Below are positions 60,200-64,000 of a stretch of 64,000 bases of DNA, one piece after another. The position numbers were made by a program, and so were the translations under genes. Position 1 is the stretch's first letter. Every line of letters starts with the position of its first letter. Source of the stretch: Paenibacillus ferrarius (GTDB taxonomy: Bacteria > Bacillota > Bacilli > Paenibacillales > NBRC-103111). Under the pieces are notes generated by a model. That model made no database searches. It saw only the letters and a program-made list of their open reading frames with translations, and was not told the origin of the DNA. The stretch lies in the NCBI RefSeq assembly GCF_002027705.1, contig NZ_MBTG01000010.1, positions 80,758 to 144,757 of the forward strand. Reading direction: 5' to 3'.

Positions 60200-61204
60200 A
60201 TGATACTTCGAAGCAATTCAGCCAGAATTACAGGGCTAGTCGTTGGTTTGGGCATAGCGGCAGCTTTGTTCCTCAGCAGCAATGTGTATGGCTATACAGA
60301 TACATCCTGGTCTACATTCCTTGCTGCCTATCTGCGCTTTGATGGAACGAACGCACACGTTGTTATACGCGACATCCGATTGCCGCGAGCGATTATCGCC
60401 TGCATCGTGGGAGGGGCTTTGGCAACAGCGGGAACCTTGATGCAAGGCTTAACGAGGAATCCTATGGCTTCGCCAGGCGTTCTTGGAATCAATGCGGGAG
60501 CGGGTTTCTTCATTGTTATCGGATTTTCTGTGCTCTCGATGACTTCGCAGCTCGAATTCATGTGGCTCTCGCTGCTGGGTGCCGCGGTCGCAGCTGTTGG
60601 GGTTTACTTCATAGCCTCTGTTGGCCATGAGGGCTTAACGCCACTTAAACTGACGTTGGCTGGAGTCACATTGTCCGCTTTATTCACCTCGTTCACTGCG
60701 GCAATTCTTGTATCGAATGAAAGTGTTTTGGATAATATTTTTCTATGGATGGCGGGGTCCGTGGAAGGACGCAAGCTTGAAGCGATATGGCCGGTACTGC
60801 CCTTTTTCTTGACAGGATTCATATGCGCGTTGTTTCTTGGTCAGGCGATGAACGTGATCTCTGTCGGCGAGGATGTTGCCAAAGGTTTAGGGCAGAACAC
60901 CCTTCGTGTCAAGATTGTCGCACTGATTGTCATTGTGCTGCTTGCCGGTTCCTCCGTGGCGATTGCCGGGCCTATTGGCTTTGTTGGCTTGGTCATTCCA
61001 CATGTTGTCCGCGGGATCGTCGGCATTGATCATCGATGGGTGATTCCTTACAGTATCGTATCAGGCGCTTCGCTCTTGCTGGCTGCGGATATCGCAGCAC
61101 GTTTCGTTGCATACCCGAAGGAAGTTCCGGTCGGCGTTATGACAGCTATCATCGGTGCTCCGTTCTTTATCTATTTGGCAAGAAAGGAGTATGTTGCGAA
61201 ATGA
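60200..61204 (+). CDS. FecCD-type siderophore permease 1 of system 2
   Basis: This 334-residue membrane protein has the FecCD pattern: RLPRAIIACIVGGALATAG and TLMQGLTRNPMASPGVLGINAGA near residue 75, then GEDVAKGLGQNTLRVKIV as the ATPase loop and FVGLVIPHVVRGIVG near 265. The ATG at 60200 follows GGAAGGGAACG. It shares an ATGA overlap with the next permease. It is close to the permease at 54958, so both operons descend from a common duplication. Confidence 0.92.
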   Translation: MILRSNSARITGLVVGLGIAAALFLSSNVYGYTDTSWSTFLAAYLRFDGTNAHVVIRDIRLPRAIIACIVGGALATAGTLMQGLTRNPMASPGVLGINAGAGFFIVIGFSVLSMTSQLEFMWLSLLGAAVAAVGVYFIASVGHEGLTPLKLTLAGVTLSALFTSFTAAILVSNESVLDNIFLWMAGSVEGRKLEAIWPVLPFFLTGFICALFLGQAMNVISVGEDVAKGLGQNTLRVKIVALIVIVLLAGSSVAIAGPIGFVGLVIPHVVRGIVGIDHRWVIPYSIVSGASLLLAADIAARFVAYPKEVPVGVMTAIIGAPFFIYLARKEYVAK

Positions 61205-62253
61205 GCCGCTATGTCACTTTTCGCTCTGAGCGATTGCGTTTATCCTTTTTATTGGAAAAGAAACGAATGGCAATGCTTTTTGTAAGCATGCTGATCCTCT
61301 TGATCCTTTCTATTGTAAGTATAGGCGAGGGAACACTCTATATTTCACCACTGCGGACGGTGCAGGTTCTATGGGCTGGTCCTCATGGAGAGGCGATGGA
61401 ATCGATTGTCATCTGGAACTTCCGGCTGCCGCGGCTTATCATGGCTTGTTTGGCGGGAATGGCTCTCGCATTGGCCGGAACGATCATGCAAGGTGTTGTC
61501 CGCAATCCGCTGGCTTCTCCGGATATTATCGGGATTACAAGCGGTGCAGCGATGGCCGCAGTGTTGTTTCTTGCTATCTTCAGTCTCAAAACGAGTATAT
61601 TTCTTATGCCAGTGTTTGCTTTCGCCGGCGCTTTGTTGGTTGCGGTGTTCATCTATCTGGCAGCTTGGAAAAAGGGAATATCGCCATCACGAATCATTTT
61701 GGTCGGACTAGGCGTATCTGCTCTTCTTGAAGCTCTGAAGACGCTTTTTCTCATCTTCAGTCCGATTGCTGTGCTCAGTCAAGCGAAGGTCTGGCTTACA
61801 GGTACGGTATACGGCGCCAACTGGGATACGGTTCTCTATTACTCACCTTGGCTGATCCTATTTGTGCCGATTCTGTTTACGCTAAGCAGACGGCTGAATA
61901 TTCAGGTGCTTGGCAATGAACTGCCCACTTTATTGGGGGGACGTTTGCAGCTTCAACGTTTTGCGCTGATTTTCACAGCAGCAGGGTTAGCGGGGTCGGC
62001 AGTCGCTTTTGTCGGCAGCGTTGGCTTTATCGGTTTGATGGCGCCGCATATCTCGCGCAGAATCGTTGGTGGCTCGCATGGCATTCTACTCGTCTGTTCG
62101 GCAGTGATGGGAGCCATTCTGCTCGTTGCCGCTGATCTCGTAGGACGCACCTTGTTCGCGCCGCGGGATATTCCGGCTGGCGTGTTCACAGCGGTAATTG
62201 GGGCGCCTTTCTTTTTATACATGCTAATCAAAGTAAAAAGGCAGCAAGGCTAG
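61201..62253 (+). CDS. FecCD-type siderophore permease 2 of system 2
   Basis: This 350-residue membrane protein is the second half of the permease. I use the ATG at 61201 (MSRYVTFRSERLR), which overlaps the previous stop as ATGA; the frame extends further up only as the shadow of the first permease. Signatures are RLPRLIMACLAGMALALAGT and MQGVVRNPLASPDIIGIT near residue 110, and FIGLMAPHISRRIVGGSHG near 290. It is followed at 35 bp by the ATPase gene. It has about nine hydrophobic segments. Confidence 0.92.
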   Translation: MSRYVTFRSERLRLSFLLEKKRMAMLFVSMLILLILSIVSIGEGTLYISPLRTVQVLWAGPHGEAMESIVIWNFRLPRLIMACLAGMALALAGTIMQGVVRNPLASPDIIGITSGAAMAAVLFLAIFSLKTSIFLMPVFAFAGALLVAVFIYLAAWKKGISPSRIILVGLGVSALLEALKTLFLIFSPIAVLSQAKVWLTGTVYGANWDTVLYYSPWLILFVPILFTLSRRLNIQVLGNELPTLLGGRLQLQRFALIFTAAGLAGSAVAFVGSVGFIGLMAPHISRRIVGGSHGILLVCSAVMGAILLVAADLVGRTLFAPRDIPAGVFTAVIGAPFFLYMLIKVKRQQG

Positions 62254-62288
62254 CCGAAATGAAAAAACGGAGGACAGAAGGAGGATTA

Positions 62289-63125
62289 ATGATGACTAAA
62301 TCTGCACTAACCGCGCAGCAGTTAACGCTCCGGTACGGAGAACAGATCATTATGGATACGCTAAACTTACATATTCCGCATGGGCAGATTACTATTCTGA
62401 TTGGGAGCAACGGCTGCGGCAAGTCTACTTTATTGCGTTCGTTCGCTAGATTGCTGCAGCCTGCACAAGGCTCGATTCTTTTGAATGGCCGCGAAATTGC
62501 CCGGCTCTCGACCAAGGAAGTAGCCAGACAGATGGCCGTGCTGCCACAAGGACCTGTTCTGCCAGAGGGGCTAACGGTCCTGCAGCTAGTACGGCTGGGG
62601 CGGTATCCGTATCAGAGCTTGTTTCATCAATGGTCTGAGGAGGATGAGCTTCAGGTGCAGAAAGCGCTTTTGCTGACTCACATGAGCCATCTGATGGATC
62701 GCGATGTGAATTCGCTTTCCGGGGGGCAGCGGCAGCGAGCTTGGATTGCCATGACATTAGCGCAGGATACGGAGATTCTGCTGTTGGATGAACCAACAAC
62801 CTACTTGGATGTGGCCCACCAAGTTGAAATCATGGATTTGTTATTTGAACTGAATCAACAGGAACAGCGTACCATTGTCATGGTGCTGCATGATTTGAAT
62901 TTGGCCTGCCGGTATGCGCATCATATGATCGCTGTTCACAATAAAGGGGTTCATTCCCAGGGAATGCCGGAAGATATCGTAACCAAAGAGATGATTCGCG
63001 AGGTTTATGGGATGGAGTGCGAAATCGGCGCAGATCTATTATTTGGTACGCCGATTTGTATTCCGCATGGGAAGGGGCGCAAGATTTCGCCTAGAGGGAA
63101 GAGGCAGGAACTTAATATTATTTGA
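62289..63125 (+). CDS. FecE-type siderophore ABC transporter ATPase
   Basis: This 278-residue ATPase energises siderophore import. It has Walker A GSNGCGKST near residue 41, the signature LSGGQRQRAWIAM near 145, Walker B ILLLDEPTT near 165 and the switch His in MVLHDLNLA near 200. I use the ATG at 62289 (MMTKSALTAQQL) after AAGGAGG; the frame extends to 62259. The basic C-terminal tail (GKGRKISPRGKRQELNII) is unusual. It is the only siderophore ATPase in the window and may serve both permease pairs, as YusV does in Bacillus. Its stop overlaps the -35 of the next promoter. Confidence 0.93.
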   Translation: MMTKSALTAQQLTLRYGEQIIMDTLNLHIPHGQITILIGSNGCGKSTLLRSFARLLQPAQGSILLNGREIARLSTKEVARQMAVLPQGPVLPEGLTVLQLVRLGRYPYQSLFHQWSEEDELQVQKALLLTHMSHLMDRDVNSLSGGQRQRAWIAMTLAQDTEILLLDEPTTYLDVAHQVEIMDLLFELNQQEQRTIVMVLHDLNLACRYAHHMIAVHNKGVHSQGMPEDIVTKEMIREVYGMECEIGADLLFGTPICIPHGKGRKISPRGKRQELNII

Positions 63126-63150
63126 CAATAAATTTGATAATAATTATCAT
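63122..63150 (+). promoter_or_regulatory. SigA promoter overlapped by a consensus Fur box
   Basis: TTGACA (63122-63127) and TATCAT (63145-63150) are 17 bp apart. Across them, TGATAATAATTATCA (63135-63149) is a perfect Fur consensus match. It drives the LuxR-type gene at 63260 and should be repressed by iron. The -35 overlaps the stop of the ATPase gene. Confidence 0.88.
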
Positions 63151-63259
63151 TATCAATGGTAGCTGACGCTAGTTGAATAGCATAGATACTTGTTCTTTGC
63201 TTATGAACAGCGGGGATTTGAAATAAAAGTATGACCTACTATTAGGGGGTATAAGTGCT

Positions 63260-63694
63260 ATGATTATCAAGAAATTAAAACTTACTATTGATTCTCATGT
63301 CCATAACTCCACTGTCAATGAGAAACTGGATTCCCTGCACATTATGATACTAAAAGAGGTCTCAGCCTTGGATTTATCTGAAAAGGTCGTTATTACTTGG
63401 GAGAGTACGGTAAGCGCTCATGTAGATAGACCGGAGCAACGAAATGCGAGGACAGCAGGGGTGGGAATAGCCGACCGCCCCAGCGATCATCCGCGCCATA
63501 AGCTAAGTGAGCGACAAACACAGGTTGCTGAGCTGCTATGCAATCATTACTCGGTGAAAAAGATTGCCAACATCCTGTACGTGTCCGAAAATACGGTCAA
63601 AAAGCATGCCCAAAATATAAAAAAAGTATTGGAAATTGATCAATCCCGCACTGATTTTATTTACACACTTAAACAGATGATTGACCAGGATTAG
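63260..63694 (+). CDS. Orphan LuxR-type DNA-binding protein under Fur control
   Basis: This 144-residue protein has a C-terminal LuxR helix-turn-helix (LSERQTQVAELLCNHYSVKKIANILYV, ENTVKKHAQNIKKVLEI) at residues ~80-135. The first ~75 residues (MIIKKLKLTIDSHVHNSTVN, ILKEVSALDLSEKV) match no receiver or ligand domain that I recognise. A perfect Fur box in its promoter means that it is made under iron starvation. It is thus a second-level regulator of the iron response, downstream of the siderophore operon. The start ATG follows AGGGGG. A strong terminator follows. Confidence 0.85.
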   Translation: MIIKKLKLTIDSHVHNSTVNEKLDSLHIMILKEVSALDLSEKVVITWESTVSAHVDRPEQRNARTAGVGIADRPSDHPRHKLSERQTQVAELLCNHYSVKKIANILYVSENTVKKHAQNIKKVLEIDQSRTDFIYTLKQMIDQD

Positions 63695-63719
63695 CGATGT
63701 CATAACCGTTATAACTCGA

Positions 63720-63768
63720 AGCCTCCACGCGTTTCTAAGCAACATTAGAAACGCGCGGAGGCTTTTTT
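63720..63768 (+). terminator. Intrinsic terminator
   Basis: GCCTCCaCGCGTTTCTA and TTAGAAACGCGcGGAGGC form a long stem with a short loop and a TTTTTT tail. It ends the LuxR-type gene. Confidence 0.93.
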
Positions 63769-64000
63769 GTGTTTGAGAGTGGCTGCTTCGTTCGGTGGGA
63801 GGGAACTAGGGTGCGCTATATTGCCGAAAACCGCCATATTCCACTCCGAAGGGAACTACGATCCACTATCTTGCTGAAAACCGCCATATTCCACTCCAAA
63901 AGGAACCACGATCCGCTATCTCCCCGTTTCCCCGCCGAAACCGGCATCTTCCGCTAAAATAGCGTATCTCAGTTCCCTTTCATGCTGCTTCTACCTCGGT
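63769..64000. other. Gene-free right edge with 50-bp repeats
   Basis: Three imperfect 50-bp units begin with GGGAACT or AGGAACC at 63801, 63851 and 63901, each containing a CCGCCATATTCCACTCC-like part. A longer relative may continue to the window edge. I see no gene. Confidence 0.7.

Overview
The window looks like chromosomal DNA of a Paenibacillus-type member of the Paenibacillaceae (Bacillota). The evidence is Bacillus-like Shine-Dalgarno sequences, frequent TTG/GTG starts, the ytcP/ytcQ/yteR-type pectin-oligosaccharide locus, AraC regulators joined to siderophore-binding domains, a YhcX-like GNAT-amidase, spore-type collagen proteins and many tandem intergenic repeats. No rRNA, tRNA, CRISPR array or prophage was seen. 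All function calls rest on reading the sequence; no database search was made.

Layout. 1-0.8 kb: 5' part of a group II intron with its reverse transcriptase cut off. 1.4-2.6 kb: MerR regulator and short-chain dehydrogenase. 2.9-4.6 kb: a candidate structured RNA with a terminator, then an MFS efflux gene preceded by a 22-codon leader ORF and a hairpin over its Shine-Dalgarno. 4.7-7.3 kb: a 19-bp tandem array and three 232-bp repeats, one split by an IS3-family element whose transposase has an in-frame stop. 7.4-14 kb: DHA2 efflux pump, small conserved protein, TagA-like glycosyltransferase, LuxR-type two-component pair, orphan LuxR protein and a secreted discoidin/dockerin-like protein. 14-17 kb: a polyamine-type cluster of S-adenosylmethionine decarboxylase, an amidase, and a GNAT-amidase whose nucleophile is Ser instead of Cys. 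17.4-22.9 kb: chemoreceptor followed at 17 bp by a one-module NRPS-like reductase. 23-24 kb: collagen-like and DUF4183-like surface proteins. 24.4-31 kb: five-repeat secreted protein, orphan histidine kinase, an eight-copy 112-bp array, CPBP protease and an APH-fold kinase.

31.2-41.8 kb is a pectin (rhamnogalacturonan-type) uptake and degradation locus: two sugar permeases, solute-binding lipoprotein, membrane AraC regulator, polysaccharide deacetylase, FG-GAP protein and GH105/GH88-like hydrolase. 41.9-49.7 kb holds two TetR/MFS modules, one with a 2-keto-acid decarboxylase and a luciferase-like oxidoreductase; related repeats sit at both ends of that second module. 50.3-52.9 kb has a small membrane protein, a GrpB-GNAT fusion and a secreted SH3b-like protein.

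52.9-63.7 kb is an iron-siderophore island: two FecCD importers, two lipoprotein receptors, one ATPase that may serve both importers, two AraC-type regulators with receptor domains, a LuxR-type protein and four Fur-box-like sites. The most unusual feature is an open reading frame in which an AraC regulator runs without a stop into a lipoprotein signal peptide and siderophore receptor, with a near-consensus Fur box inside the coding sequence.
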